A DNA stretch of 32,282 bases from Microbulbifer halophilus (GTDB taxonomy: Bacteria > Pseudomonadota > Gammaproteobacteria > Pseudomonadales > Cellvibrionaceae), in NCBI RefSeq assembly GCF_026183675.1, contig NZ_JAPIVK010000042.1, positions 1-32,282 of the forward strand. The letters run 5' to 3'. The notes below the pieces were generated by a model. It was not told where the DNA came from. It was given only the letters and a program-made list of their open reading frames with translations, and searched no databases. Shown here piece by piece: positions 7,760-16,275 of the stretch. Both the position numbers and the translations under genes were made by a program. The first letter of the stretch is position 1. Every line of letters starts with the position of its first letter.

Positions 7760-8821
7760 ATGCTCTGGAAGAAAAGATACTTCGAATATTTCATGCGCGT
7801 CCTGGGCGCGGGGATGCCGCGGATGGGTTTCAAAGCCGTCCCTTCCTGGTCCCGCGTCGGATCGCTTTCCGGCATACTGCTACTCCTCTCGTTCACAGTA
7901 GCCGATGGCGTTTTCGCAGCGGGTTTTGAACCACTCGAAGTCCCCGCTGCCGACGGGGAACCGACCATAGAAGCGATGGTCTGGACCCCTTGTGCAAACG
8001 CTTCGGGCTCATCAGAGATCGGCCCCTATAGCGTGCAGGCTGTGCGGGATTGCGCTATTACGGGCCAGTCCCTGCCCCTGGTTGTGATTTCCCACGGCTA
8101 TGGAGGCTCCCTCCTCGGGCATCACGATACCGCCACGACCCTGGCCGATGCGGGCTTTGTCGTCGCCACCCTGAACCACCCCGGGGATTTCTACGGCGAT
8201 GATTCTGGAGCGCATGAGTTGAGTATCTTTGAATCCCGTCCTCGTGACGTGAGCCGCGTAATCTCTTTTATGCTGGAGAGTTGGCAAAAACGCGAAAAAC
8301 TGGACCCCGGGGCGATCGGCGTTATGGGCTTTTCACGCGGCGGAACGACTGCACTGATCCTGTCCGGCGCCGTGCCGAGTGTTCCTGCCAGCACCGAGCG
8401 CTTCTGCAGGCACTGGTGGTCGTTTGTAGACTGGCAGTGCCGCCGGCTCAAAACCGGCGGCGCACGGATCGCGCCCAATACGGATTCGCGCATCGGCGCT
8501 GCGGTGGTCATGGATCCCCTGAACCTGTTTGATACTCCCGGCCTGGAATCGGTGCGCACACCCGTGCAGCTATGGGCTTCCGAGAATGGCGGCGATGGCG
8601 TGGAACTGCAGCATGTGGAGGAAGCCCGGGCAGCATTGCCGCAGTTGACGGACTACCAGATAGCGCGGGGCGCCGGGCACTTCGCCTACCTGACACCCTG
8701 CCCCCCTGGTCTCGAAGAATCCGCGCCCCGTATCTGTGAAGATCCGGAAGGCTTTGACCGGGTGTCGTGGCACGGAAGGATGAACACTGCCGTGGTCGAG
8801 TTTTTCAAACGGAAGCTATAA
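7760..8821 (+). CDS. Secreted alpha/beta hydrolase, dienelactone-hydrolase-like
   Basis: Up to 353 residues. A hydrophobic segment at about residues 34-54 ending VFAAG looks like a signal peptide; the mature part starts near GFEPLEV. VISHGYGGS (oxyanion region), GVMGFSRGGTTAL (Ser192) and GAGHFAYL (catalytic His) give an alpha/beta hydrolase; the overall pattern fits the exported 'predicted dienelactone hydrolase' group. Four Cys in the mature domain may form disulfides, in keeping with export. The start is uncertain: ATG 7760 has AAGGG about 11 bases upstream, but in-frame ATGs at 7793, 7814 and 7823 give a more usual signal-peptide length. Substrate unknown, probably an ester or lipid. Confidence 0.78.
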   Translation: MLWKKRYFEYFMRVLGAGMPRMGFKAVPSWSRVGSLSGILLLLSFTVADGVFAAGFEPLEVPAADGEPTIEAMVWTPCANASGSSEIGPYSVQAVRDCAITGQSLPLVVISHGYGGSLLGHHDTATTLADAGFVVATLNHPGDFYGDDSGAHELSIFESRPRDVSRVISFMLESWQKREKLDPGAIGVMGFSRGGTTALILSGAVPSVPASTERFCRHWWSFVDWQCRRLKTGGARIAPNTDSRIGAAVVMDPLNLFDTPGLESVRTPVQLWASENGGDGVELQHVEEARAALPQLTDYQIARGAGHFAYLTPCPPGLEESAPRICEDPEGFDRVSWHGRMNTAVVEFFKRKL

Positions 8822-8876
8822 CAGTTTCGTATCGAGACAGCCTGTCTCCACAAATCAGTGCGGGATATGAATCGCC

Positions 8877-8946
8877 TCAAGACTGTTTTGACCAAAGCTC
8901 TCCCATCGGAACCGTCATCCCGGTACCGGATCAAGTCCGGAATGAC
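8877..8946 (-). repeat. Dispersed intergenic repeat, copy A (inverted relative to 15186-15254)
   Basis: On the minus strand this reads GTCATTCCGGACTTGATCCG, then GTACCGGGATGACGG, a short variable spacer and CTTTGGTCAAAACA. The same order and nearly the same bases occur on the plus strand at 15186-15254. The first half is a REP-like palindrome (GTCAT...ATGAC). The whole stretch 8822-9309 is otherwise non-coding as far as I can see and holds the upstream region of the DoxX-like gene. Confidence 0.75.
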
Positions 8947-9309
8947 GATCATAACCTCCTCGAGAATATTTTCTTCACCGGGCCGGATAGGCAATTTTTT
9001 ACATACAAACCGATAAAATACAGCTTTCCAGTTTATCCCGATCAGCCCCGCCCGCCATTTGTATTCCACGAAGGATCCTGCGCCATATTTTCCTTGTTGA
9101 AGATCAAGGTGTAGTAGGATTCCTCCCGCTCAAACGGGCGCCGTGACGGAGGGAAATTATCATATAAATAATAAATTTACTTGTTTCCCTCCAGGCCCAT
9201 CGGCACTTCATTCATAAAAACAATAAAATATACACGCACCACATTTACGACTCTTCCCCGCAAAAGGGAAAGGTCATCTTCTATCTGTCTTCGGTCTACG
9301 GATGGTTCT

Positions 9310-10344
9310 ATGAGGTGGTGCGGATTCTTTACGTTATTTCTATGCGGAAGCGCTTTTGCGCATGTCAACTGGTTTGTCGATAGAAACCTGAAAGACTCTT
9401 TCGCCGATCCGTACAGGATTGGGGAGAGAGCCACTCTCCTCATCATACTGGGCTTTCTCGTTGTGCTGCTCCTCGCTGTACAACTGGACAGGTATCTCAG
9501 CAAAGCGGGATATCGGGATCGATTTATTGTTCGTATTCCACCCGATACGCTGGCCGGGATTCTGAGGTTTGTGTTCGGGCTATCGCTTTTGCTCAGCTCC
9601 CTCCAGGGCAGCCTGTTTGCCCCGCATTTTCATCCCGACGGAAAGCTGCCGTTGATAATGGCTCTCCAGGCGGGCGCGGGAGCCGCACTGGTGATGGGGC
9701 GGTGGCTACTGGTATCCACTGCGCTTCTCGGCTGCCTGTACGGTTACCTGATTGTCTCCGAGGGAGTTCTTCCCTGCCTCGAATATGTGAATATTCCCGG
9801 CATCCTGTTGTTTATCGCGATCTGGAGGCTGGCCGGTGGTTATCGCCGTGAGCTCCCTACAATTGCGGAGGGGCGCGGGGACATTTTCCCGGTAGCGGTT
9901 TCCATCCTGCGTATCAGTCTCGGGGTTTCTCTTATTTTCCTGGGGTTCTCGGAAAAGATTCTGAACCCACATATGGCAATGGCGTTCCTGAATGAGTTTT
10001 CCTCGGTAAATTTCATGCAGTACTTCTTTGAGAGTTTCAATCACAGGGTTTTCATTCTCTGTGCGGGATCGGCAGAAGTGCTCTTCGGTGTTATCTATGT
10101 ACTGGGGCTGGTTACCCGCCTGAATACCATCGCGCTGGCATTTTTTCTGGTGGCCAGCAACAGTTACTTCTTTGCAGTAGGCCTGGAGCACCTGGCATGG
10201 ATGGAGTTTTCCGGGCATACCTCCCTGCTGGCAACGGCACTGATTCTTGTCGTGGCGGGCAGGGGCGCTCCGCTGGGCGCGCGATCTTCAGTTTTCCGGG
10301 GAGTCTGCGTGCCAGGCGGGCCGGATAAAATGAACCGTTTGTAG
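9310..10344 (+). CDS. DoxX-like multi-pass membrane protein with cleaved signal peptide
   Basis: A 344-residue membrane protein. ATG 9310 was chosen because it starts a textbook signal peptide (MRWCGFFTLFLCGSAFA) with cleavage after Ala17; the open frame extends to 9181 but that part is polar and unlike a leader. The mature protein would begin with HVNWFVD. About eight or nine hydrophobic spans follow; RISLGVSLIFLGFSEKILNP and the next helices resemble the DoxX fold, and GHTSLLATALILVVAG closes it. The HVxWF opening is seen in related DoxX-family membrane proteins. The function of this group is not established; respiratory or redox-linked membrane roles have been proposed for DoxX relatives. 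It is 100 bp upstream of the S9 peptidase gene, which may be coincidental. Confidence 0.75.
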   Translation: MRWCGFFTLFLCGSAFAHVNWFVDRNLKDSFADPYRIGERATLLIILGFLVVLLLAVQLDRYLSKAGYRDRFIVRIPPDTLAGILRFVFGLSLLLSSLQGSLFAPHFHPDGKLPLIMALQAGAGAALVMGRWLLVSTALLGCLYGYLIVSEGVLPCLEYVNIPGILLFIAIWRLAGGYRRELPTIAEGRGDIFPVAVSILRISLGVSLIFLGFSEKILNPHMAMAFLNEFSSVNFMQYFFESFNHRVFILCAGSAEVLFGVIYVLGLVTRLNTIALAFFLVASNSYFFAVGLEHLAWMEFSGHTSLLATALILVVAGRGAPLGARSSVFRGVCVPGGPDKMNRL

Positions 10345-10445
10345 TCGCACAAACTTTACACAACCACCTCTCTTTACCTATTCTGTCCCGCGGACCATTC
10401 GCGACATTTGACTGTCCGATACGAATCTCTACAGGCTGGAAAAAT

Positions 10446-12566
10446 ATGAGTATAAAATTTCGCAACCTGGCCGTTGCAGCGCTGACTGCGCTGTCTGCAC
10501 AGTCAGCCTTTGGGGCCGAGGATCCCTACCTGTGGCTCGAGAATGTGGAAGGCGAGAAAGCCATTGAATGGGTCAAGAAGCACAATGCCCGGACCCAATC
10601 CCACCTGGCCGAGAGCGATCTGTACAAGTCGCTCTACTCCGATGCCCTGGCCGCGCTGAGTGCCGAGGACCGCCTGCCCAAGCTCAGCCAGAAAGGCGAC
10701 TGGCTGTACGAAAACCACCACAGTGAAGACAACCCGCGCGGCCTTTACCGCCGTATCGAGGCGGACGAGTTCGATCGCGGCAGCGACGACTGGCAGACGG
10801 TGCTGGATATCGATGCCCTGTCCGTGGAGGAAGGCAAGAAATGGGTATTCAAGGGCATGACCTGCCAGGACGATGCCCAGACCCGCTGCCTGCTGGCGCT
10901 GTCCGAGGGCGGCGGCGACGCGGTGGAGCTACGCGAGTTCAACGCCAAGCGCAGGAAGTTCGTTATCGGCGGTTTCTATTCCCCCATGGCCAAGCAGTCC
11001 GCCGTCTGGGTGGATGAGGATACGGTTCTGCTGGCGAGCGCCAGGGGCGAGCAGGCCGCGACCGACTCCGGTTACGCCCGCCGGGTAAAACTGTGGGACC
11101 GCGGCCGGCCGCTGGCGGATGCGAAAGTAGTGAAAGAAGTCCCGACGGATTCCGTATGGCTGCGCCCGGTGGATGTCGGTTCCGGGGATGAGCGCGCACT
11201 GCTGCTGAGCGAAGCGCTGGATTTCTGGCACAGCCGCAGCTCCGTTTACCGCAATGGCGAAGTGCTGCCGCTGGACCTCCCGGAGAGCGCGGTCATTCAC
11301 GGCGCGCTGGGCGGCTCCCTGGTGGTCAAGCTGAACGAAGACTGGAAAGTCCGCGACAAAACCTGGCCACTGGGCAGCCTGGTGCTGGTCTCCCTGGATG
11401 CGCTGGTGGAAGGAGAGGCACAGGTTTCCGGGTTGGTAACGCCCACCGAGACAGAGGTGGTCAATGCCGTGGCGGTTTCCGGCGCCGGTGTGCTGGTGAC
11501 CATGCTAGATGACGTCAAGGGCCGTGCCTATTTTTACACTCCCGGCGACGAGGGTTTTACCCGCACCGCAATCCCCTTCCCCGACAACGGCCAGCTCGGT
11601 ATCGCAACCTACGACGATGAAAACGGCAACACCTACCTCCGCTGGGAAAACTTCGTCACGCCGCCGACCCTCTATCACTACAACGCCGGGGCGGACAAGC
11701 TGGATCGCATCCTGGTGCAGTCGCCCACCTTCGACGGCAGCAGGTTCAAGATCGAGCAGTACTTCGCCGAGTCCGCCGACGGCACCCGGGTGCCCTATTT
11801 CGCGGTGATGGCGAAAGATACCGAATTCGACGGCAGCAACCCGACGCACATGTTTTCCTACGGCGGCTTCCGCAATGCGCTGCTGCCCTCCTACTCCGGC
11901 TCCTACGAGGCACTGAACGGCGCCTACGGCAAACTCTGGCTGGAGCGCGGCGGTGTCTATGTGCTGGCGAATATCCGCGGCGGTAGCGAGTACGGCCCGG
12001 CCTGGCACGCAGCGGTGCTGCGGGAAAACCGGATAAAATCCTTCGAGGACTTTGCCGCAGTGGCGGAAGACCTGATCGCGCGCAAGATCACCGCGCCGGA
12101 ACGCCTCAGCATCGAGGGCCGCAGCAACGGCGGCCTGCTGGTAGGTGCGAGCATGACGCGCCGCCCGGAGCTGTTCAACGCGGTAATCTGCGGCGTGCCG
12201 CTACTGGATATGAAGCGCTACAACAAACTGCTGGCCGGCGCCTCCTGGATGGGGGAATATGGCAACCCGGACACGGACGACTGGAGCTTCATCAAGGAGT
12301 ACTCGCCCTACCAGAACCTGGAAAAGGACACCGACTACCCCTCGACCTTCTTCTTCACCTCCACCCGCGATGACCGCGTCCACCCCGGCCACGCCCGCAA
12401 AATGGCGGCGAAGATGGAGGCCATGGGCCAGCGCGTGGATTACTACGAGAATCTCGAGGGTGGCCACAAGGGCAGCGCCACCAACGAGCAGTTGGCACAC
12501 CGCGTTGCGCTGATGTATACCCATCTGTGGGCGTCATTGGATAGTAAAAGCCGGCACGGGGGCTGA
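10446..12566 (+). CDS. Prolyl oligopeptidase family (S9) serine peptidase, exported
   Basis: A 706-residue protein with a signal peptide (first 23 residues, cleavage near AFG-AED). The N-terminal DPYLWLENVEGEKAIEWVKKHN motif is typical of S9A prolyl oligopeptidases; the beta-propeller covers about residues 70-430 and the alpha/beta-hydrolase domain the remainder. Catalytic residues are Ser560 in GRSNGGLL, an Asp in STRDDRVHP (642/643) and His674 in EGGHKGS. It hydrolyses short proline-containing peptides; the export signal suggests periplasmic peptide processing or scavenging. Length is normal for the family. A hairpin repeat begins 30 bp after the stop codon. Confidence 0.93.
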   Translation: MSIKFRNLAVAALTALSAQSAFGAEDPYLWLENVEGEKAIEWVKKHNARTQSHLAESDLYKSLYSDALAALSAEDRLPKLSQKGDWLYENHHSEDNPRGLYRRIEADEFDRGSDDWQTVLDIDALSVEEGKKWVFKGMTCQDDAQTRCLLALSEGGGDAVELREFNAKRRKFVIGGFYSPMAKQSAVWVDEDTVLLASARGEQAATDSGYARRVKLWDRGRPLADAKVVKEVPTDSVWLRPVDVGSGDERALLLSEALDFWHSRSSVYRNGEVLPLDLPESAVIHGALGGSLVVKLNEDWKVRDKTWPLGSLVLVSLDALVEGEAQVSGLVTPTETEVVNAVAVSGAGVLVTMLDDVKGRAYFYTPGDEGFTRTAIPFPDNGQLGIATYDDENGNTYLRWENFVTPPTLYHYNAGADKLDRILVQSPTFDGSRFKIEQYFAESADGTRVPYFAVMAKDTEFDGSNPTHMFSYGGFRNALLPSYSGSYEALNGAYGKLWLERGGVYVLANIRGGSEYGPAWHAAVLRENRIKSFEDFAAVAEDLIARKITAPERLSIEGRSNGGLLVGASMTRRPELFNAVICGVPLLDMKRYNKLLAGASWMGEYGNPDTDDWSFIKEYSPYQNLEKDTDYPSTFFFTSTRDDRVHPGHARKMAAKMEAMGQRVDYYENLEGGHKGSATNEQLAHRVALMYTHLWASLDSKSRHGG

Positions 12567-12595
12567 TTTTTCCACGGAAAAAGCTTTCCTCAAAA

Positions 12596-12762
12596 ACTAG
12601 TGGTTCATGTGGTAAATTCGGTGACTCTAGCTCACAGCCACAGGTTCCAGGGCAAGGCGAAAAAGCGCAGGACTAGCAGCGCTAATTCAAGCTTTTTCAA
12701 CGCAGCACTGGGGCCTGCGGCGAAGAGATAGTGTTACTGAATTTACCGCATGGACCACTAGT
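12596..12762 (+). repeat. Covarying hairpin repeat, copy 1
   Basis: Outer stem: the 29 bases from 12597 pair with 12733-12761, with no mismatch if four G.T wobbles are allowed. Second stem: CAGGTTCCAG (12641-12650) with CTGGGGCCTG (12708-12717), two wobbles. Third stem: GAAAAAGC (12659-12666) with GCTTTTTC (12691-12698), enclosing a GC-rich hairpin. AAGGCGA and CAACGCAG are conserved with the other copies, while the stems differ in sequence. ACTAGT stands at both ends. It lies 30 bp downstream of the S9 peptidase gene. It could be a MITE-like mobile hairpin, a structured 3'-UTR RNA, or both. Confidence 0.8.
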
Positions 12763-12910
12763 GGGCCGCTGGTAAAGTTCGGTAACAAAGAATCGTTCAG
12801 ATCAAGGCGAGAAAGCGCTGGAATAACAGCGTTATTTCAAGTTTTCTCAACGCAGAGCTGGACGATTTGGCGAAACGAACTGTTACCTAACTTTGCGAGC
12901 GGTCCACTAG
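12757..12910 (+). repeat. Covarying hairpin repeat, copy 2
   Basis: Same architecture as copy 1, in the same orientation, and sharing its terminal ACTAGT (12757-12762). Outer stem: the 30 bases from 12758 pair with 12881-12910 except for one G.G and one C.T mismatch (two wobbles). Second stem: AATCGTTCAG (12791-12800) with CTGGACGATT (12858-12867). Third stem: GAGAAAGC (12809-12816) with GTTTTCTC (12841-12848). The core ATCAAGGCGAGAAAGCGCTG is identical to that of copy 3 some 8 kb away. Confidence 0.8.
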
Positions 12911-12972
12911 ACCCCGGACAAAAGACAGGGATCCAGAGCTTAGCTGTGTCCCTCTCGTCTAAGCAAACACAA

Positions 12973-14730
12973 TTACTGCCTGGCACTTTCTACACCTTCA
13001 TTGTGTTGGCGAGAATACCACTCCACATAGTCTCCATGGGAAATCGGTGTTTTCAGTCCAACCTTATCCAAACCAAATTGATCGATAAGATCCAAAATCT
13101 CGCTCCGCCTCTCAGATACCAATCGCCCTTTCCGACTCTGCAGTGAGCGAAGCGAATCGAGGCTGACGGAACCCTGAAAAGCCATTGATGCCGAGAGCTT
13201 TTCAATGCAATCCAGAAGATATATCTCCACCAGGAACAAGTGGTGATTTTCATTCCTCAGACTTTTCTCCGCTGAACAGGCTGCATACATTGCCCCAAGG
13301 CTTTTCAGCATGTCCATCATATCTTCTGAAGCCTTGTTCCATAGGGAAAAATAATCACTCTTTTCTTTTACCGATAGCAGGCTGCCAACCCTGGAATGCA
13401 AAGACAGGTAATTCTCTTTCAAAATATCAAAAAGATCTGCCACCTGCGGACTCTCTGGACGGTCGGGGAGTTCTGGAGACGTACTGAGAAGGTCCCGTGC
13501 GGCCTTTTGCATTATTACCAGGTTATCCCCTTCTGCAGTAATACAGCCATTGACCATGGCGTAGTATCCGGGAAACTTATTCATAGAGAACATCCCCTGG
13601 GCACCACAAAGTTCCCGGCATTTCACCACGACATCCCGAGCGAACCACGTTGTCAACGACTTTGAGATAGCTATCTCAGTTTTCAACCTCTCTGGAATAG
13701 AACCTCTTTTACTCTCATATTCAAAAGCCTGAAGACCAAGATCAAATGCCCAGAATGACTGGACTATAACTCCGGCGGCGTACTCCACGAGCTGGTTGGA
13801 GAATGAATGATAACGCACCAGGGGAACATCTCCCTCTACTGAGAAAGTCTTACGTCGCTTTCCGTATTTGGAGGTTATATACAGAGACGCTTTTCCGACA
13901 CCAAGCCCACCGACAGCCATGCATACTTTTCCAAACTGAACTCGCTGCATGGCCATTAGAAATCTTTTCCTGGAACTTTCTTCATGTAAAGTCACGGTGC
14001 CATCTTCTTGTTTTAGTGAAAGAATTCCTTCACTCAGCATAGACTCATAGGGAATAGACACATTATCGAAACTGGTAATACAATTGTCCAGGCCAAACCC
14101 AGGCTTATAGCCAATTTCCGTAACTCTAACACCAGACCTTAAATGGCCATCCTCGTGTAGCGGCATCAAAAAAGGAACCACCCCAAAATCTTCGCCCCTG
14201 ACCTTTAGGCGAGCCATCACCACAGCTATTTTTGGAAGACAGCAGAGGGATGTATTTGGCATAAACTTGAAAGAGGCATCACTAGGGGAGTTCAGCATGA
14301 AGGCCCTTTCTTCTAAACAATAGTTGGCCTCCGTCTGAAGAGAAATGACATTATTTCCATAAGCGGTCTCAGTGGCAAGATAAACGCCAACAGCCTCCCC
14401 ACTGACCAGCTTCCTATAGCATTCCAATACGTATCCAGAGTTTCCACCAAGAGATCGTATTGTTCCAATACAAAGGTTGTAATGTATGGACAAAGCTGCG
14501 AACAGCGCCCCATCGTGAACAGCGCTTATTTCATGCAGAGAAAGGATCTTGAGCGGGTCAGCAAGCAATTCCTCACCAAGTGCCTGTTGCGAAATTACAG
14601 ACTCCACCTTTTCATACAGGTTTTTTTCATTATCACCTCCCCCTATATCTTCCAAAATACTTTCAGCAACAGATTCGTATCCGCCATTAACTATAAAATT
14701 GCCTACAGAAGAAACATCTTTGACTATCAC
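12973..14730 (-). CDS. Acyl-CoA oxidase/dehydrogenase-like flavoprotein
   Basis: About 585 residues. The start is taken as GTG 14730 because GAGGTG lies six bases upstream; the open frame continues to 14823 but that part is an odd tryptophan-rich stretch without homology. YLATETAYGNNVISLQT matches the FAD-binding middle-domain motif of peroxisomal-type acyl-CoA oxidases; GVVPFLMPL and VTEIGYKPGFGLDNCITSFDNVSIP follow the family order; CGAQGMFS and TAEGDNLVIMQKAARDLL contain the catalytic Glu (Glu400). The C-terminal oxidase-like domain is present. It would oxidise acyl-CoA to enoyl-CoA. The gene is visibly more AT-rich than its neighbours and is bounded by repeats, pointing to transfer. No thiolase or CoA ligase partner is near. 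Confidence 0.8.
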   Translation of the reverse strand: MIVKDVSSVGNFIVNGGYESVAESILEDIGGGDNEKNLYEKVESVISQQALGEELLADPLKILSLHEISAVHDGALFAALSIHYNLCIGTIRSLGGNSGYVLECYRKLVSGEAVGVYLATETAYGNNVISLQTEANYCLEERAFMLNSPSDASFKFMPNTSLCCLPKIAVVMARLKVRGEDFGVVPFLMPLHEDGHLRSGVRVTEIGYKPGFGLDNCITSFDNVSIPYESMLSEGILSLKQEDGTVTLHEESSRKRFLMAMQRVQFGKVCMAVGGLGVGKASLYITSKYGKRRKTFSVEGDVPLVRYHSFSNQLVEYAAGVIVQSFWAFDLGLQAFEYESKRGSIPERLKTEIAISKSLTTWFARDVVVKCRELCGAQGMFSMNKFPGYYAMVNGCITAEGDNLVIMQKAARDLLSTSPELPDRPESPQVADLFDILKENYLSLHSRVGSLLSVKEKSDYFSLWNKASEDMMDMLKSLGAMYAACSAEKSLRNENHHLFLVEIYLLDCIEKLSASMAFQGSVSLDSLRSLQSRKGRLVSERRSEILDLIDQFGLDKVGLKTPISHGDYVEWYSRQHNEGVESARQ

Positions 14731-15120
14731 TCTATTCACCTCAATGACAAGAAACCACTCTATCGATACTAATATCACCCATAGCCACAGTCGAGGGATT
14801 CCCATGCCTCTGAGTAGAAACAAAGGACAGAATTAAATCAAACAATATCTTAGTTATTCTCAGAAAACAAAAAAACAACCAGAAATCATACACATTCATT
14901 AATGACACTATTCAATTTATTTATTATTACTCCGTATTAAATTACCTCACACCTGCAATAACAGCATAAAATTTATCGCCTGGAAACAGCATCTGCCACC
15001 AGGCAGGTAAGCTCGTGTCAGCCATAACCTAGGGAAAGTTATTAAGGGTCTCATAATTTTATTAACAGTTGCCCTGGTTCCTTTAACAACGGGCGAGTCC
15101 TGTATTCCCTCCATGCGATC
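14731..15120. other. AT-rich upstream region of the acyl-CoA oxidase-like gene
   Basis: These 390 bases are strongly AT-rich, with runs such as AATTTATTTATTATTACTCC, and no supported gene. They presumably carry the promoter of the leftward gene. I could not identify convincing -35/-10 boxes or an operator. Confidence 0.45.
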
Positions 15121-15185
15121 GTCATTCCGGACTTGTTCCGGAATCCAAGCCGACGGGGCACCTCCGCTGGATCCCGGATCGTTTT
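15121..15185 (+). repeat. REP-like palindromic unit
   Basis: ATTCCGGA (15124-15131) and TCCGGAAT (15137-15144) form a perfect 8-bp stem around a 5-base loop, followed by AATCCAAGCC and later GGATCCCGGATC. The pattern resembles the GTCATTCC...GGAATCC repeats scattered in many proteobacterial genomes. It directly precedes copy B of the dispersed repeat. Confidence 0.6.
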
Positions 15186-15254
15186 GTCATGCCGGACTTG
15201 ATCCGGTACCGGAATGACGGCCCGGAGGGTGGACTTTGGTCAAAACAATTTTGA
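15186..15254 (+). repeat. Dispersed intergenic repeat, copy B
   Basis: GTCATGCCGGACTTGATCCG, then GTACCGGAATGACGG, a variable spacer, and CTTTGGTCAAAACA: the same order as copy A at 8877-8946, which is in the opposite orientation. The shared sequence extends beyond the palindrome into the TTTGGTCAAAAC tail, so this is one element and not just a generic REP stem. Confidence 0.75.
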
Positions 15255-15398
15255 ACGACTAATAATTATCTGGTATATCCTACTCTTCCCTGAACCATGA
15301 ATTCCTATAGTTCATTACTGTTAAATTCAGCCAAGCCGAACACAAGATTCATCACTATAGCCATTCTTGTCATTTGGAAAAGGGTATACCCGAATCAG

Positions 15399-15914
15399 CT
15401 AACTGGTTTCCACCAGCGACGCTTTATAGGCGGCAATAGCGGGCTCGAGCACCGCGAGCCGCTCCAGGCTCTCGCGGCTCCAGACCTTTTCCCGCTCGTA
15501 GAACACCGGATAGGCGTTCATGGACGCGGGGATCTCCACCCAGGATTGCATGGATTCGGTAAAGATATGCGCATCCGGCGGCAGCTGGTCCGGATCGTCG
15601 AGAGAGCCCACCCGCACAAACTTTGTCAGGTGTCCGCTGCCGGCGTAGTGGCTCCAGACGGCTACCTGGCATTTGGGGCAACGGGCGACACGTTGACCGC
15701 GGCCGCTCTCGGAAGGGATCTGCACCATCTGCGGTTCGCCGTTGAGATTGGTTATCCGATCGGATTCGATCATCGCGTTGATTGCAAAAGCGGTACCGGT
15801 TTCCCGCTGGCACCATGTGCAGTGGCAACAGTGTACGACCAGCGGGCTGGTTTCCATGCGGTAGCGGATATGGCCGCAGCCACAGCCGCCCTCGAGGGGA
15901 AAGTTTGCTGACAT
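15399..15914 (-). CDS. GFA/CENP-V family zinc protein
   Basis: A 171-residue protein of the glutathione-dependent formaldehyde-activating (GFA)/CENP-V fold. Zinc ligands are visible as C11-G-C13, the C29-C-H-C-T-W-C35 cluster and C79-P-K-C82, in the usual order. The N-terminal LEGGCGCGHIRYR is the family's opening motif. The ATG at 15914 has GAGGAG upstream. Known: founding members were described as binding glutathione and S-hydroxymethylglutathione, but most members have no proven reaction. It is cytoplasmic and has no obvious operon partner; the next gene on that strand is more than 600 bp away. Confidence 0.87.
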   Translation of the reverse strand: MSANFPLEGGCGCGHIRYRMETSPLVVHCCHCTWCQRETGTAFAINAMIESDRITNLNGEPQMVQIPSESGRGQRVARCPKCQVAVWSHYAGSGHLTKFVRVGSLDDPDQLPPDAHIFTESMQSWVEIPASMNAYPVFYEREKVWSRESLERLAVLEPAIAAYKASLVETS

Positions 15915-16275
15915 TGTGACTGGCTCCTCAATCGCGCTGCGGATTCGGTGCGCAGCGGCTCAACAGGGGCGACTTCCGGATGTCGTCGCCGTTCGGAGTC
16001 GGCTGGCTGGGGAGGTATTGCGGGCCCCGGCTGGCCTGTACAACAGTTCTCGAGGTTAGGCAGCTGTCACCGGAAGTCAACGGATTTAGCAGTGAATCTG
16101 CCGCCCCAGGGGGCCTTGCGATTATCGCCCCGGGCGATTACAGGGGGGTATTATCAAGGACAGGTGGGAGCGGCGGCCAGGTTGAGCGAACCGGAGCCAC
16201 CCGGCAGAGTTTCGTTGTATCCCGGAATCCCGCCGGGTAAAGTCAGCGGACAACCATACTAAAAGGAGTCCCCAA
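15915..16275. other. Intergenic region upstream of the DUF3096 gene
   Basis: No gene is supported in these 361 bases. It contains a compact palindrome, ATCGCCCCGGGCGAT at 16124-16138, and the ribosome binding site AAGGAG at 16262-16267 for the following small gene. Promoters of the divergent GFA-family and DUF3096 genes should lie here. Confidence 0.4.

Noticed and set aside
7734..7901. A 55-codon frame with a good GAGGAG site just before the dienelactone-hydrolase-like gene
   Set aside because: It overlaps the signal-peptide region in another frame and its sequence is not protein-like; translational coupling cannot be shown.
12568..12583. TTTTTCC/GGAAAAA dyad after the S9 peptidase gene, considered as a terminator
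   Set aside because: The stem is AT-rich with a two-base loop and no following T-run; the hairpin repeat that starts at 12596 is the stronger 3' structure.
15297..15911. A 204-codon + strand frame over the GFA-family gene
   Set aside because: The minus strand has the conserved Cys clusters and a good ribosome site; this frame is a shadow.
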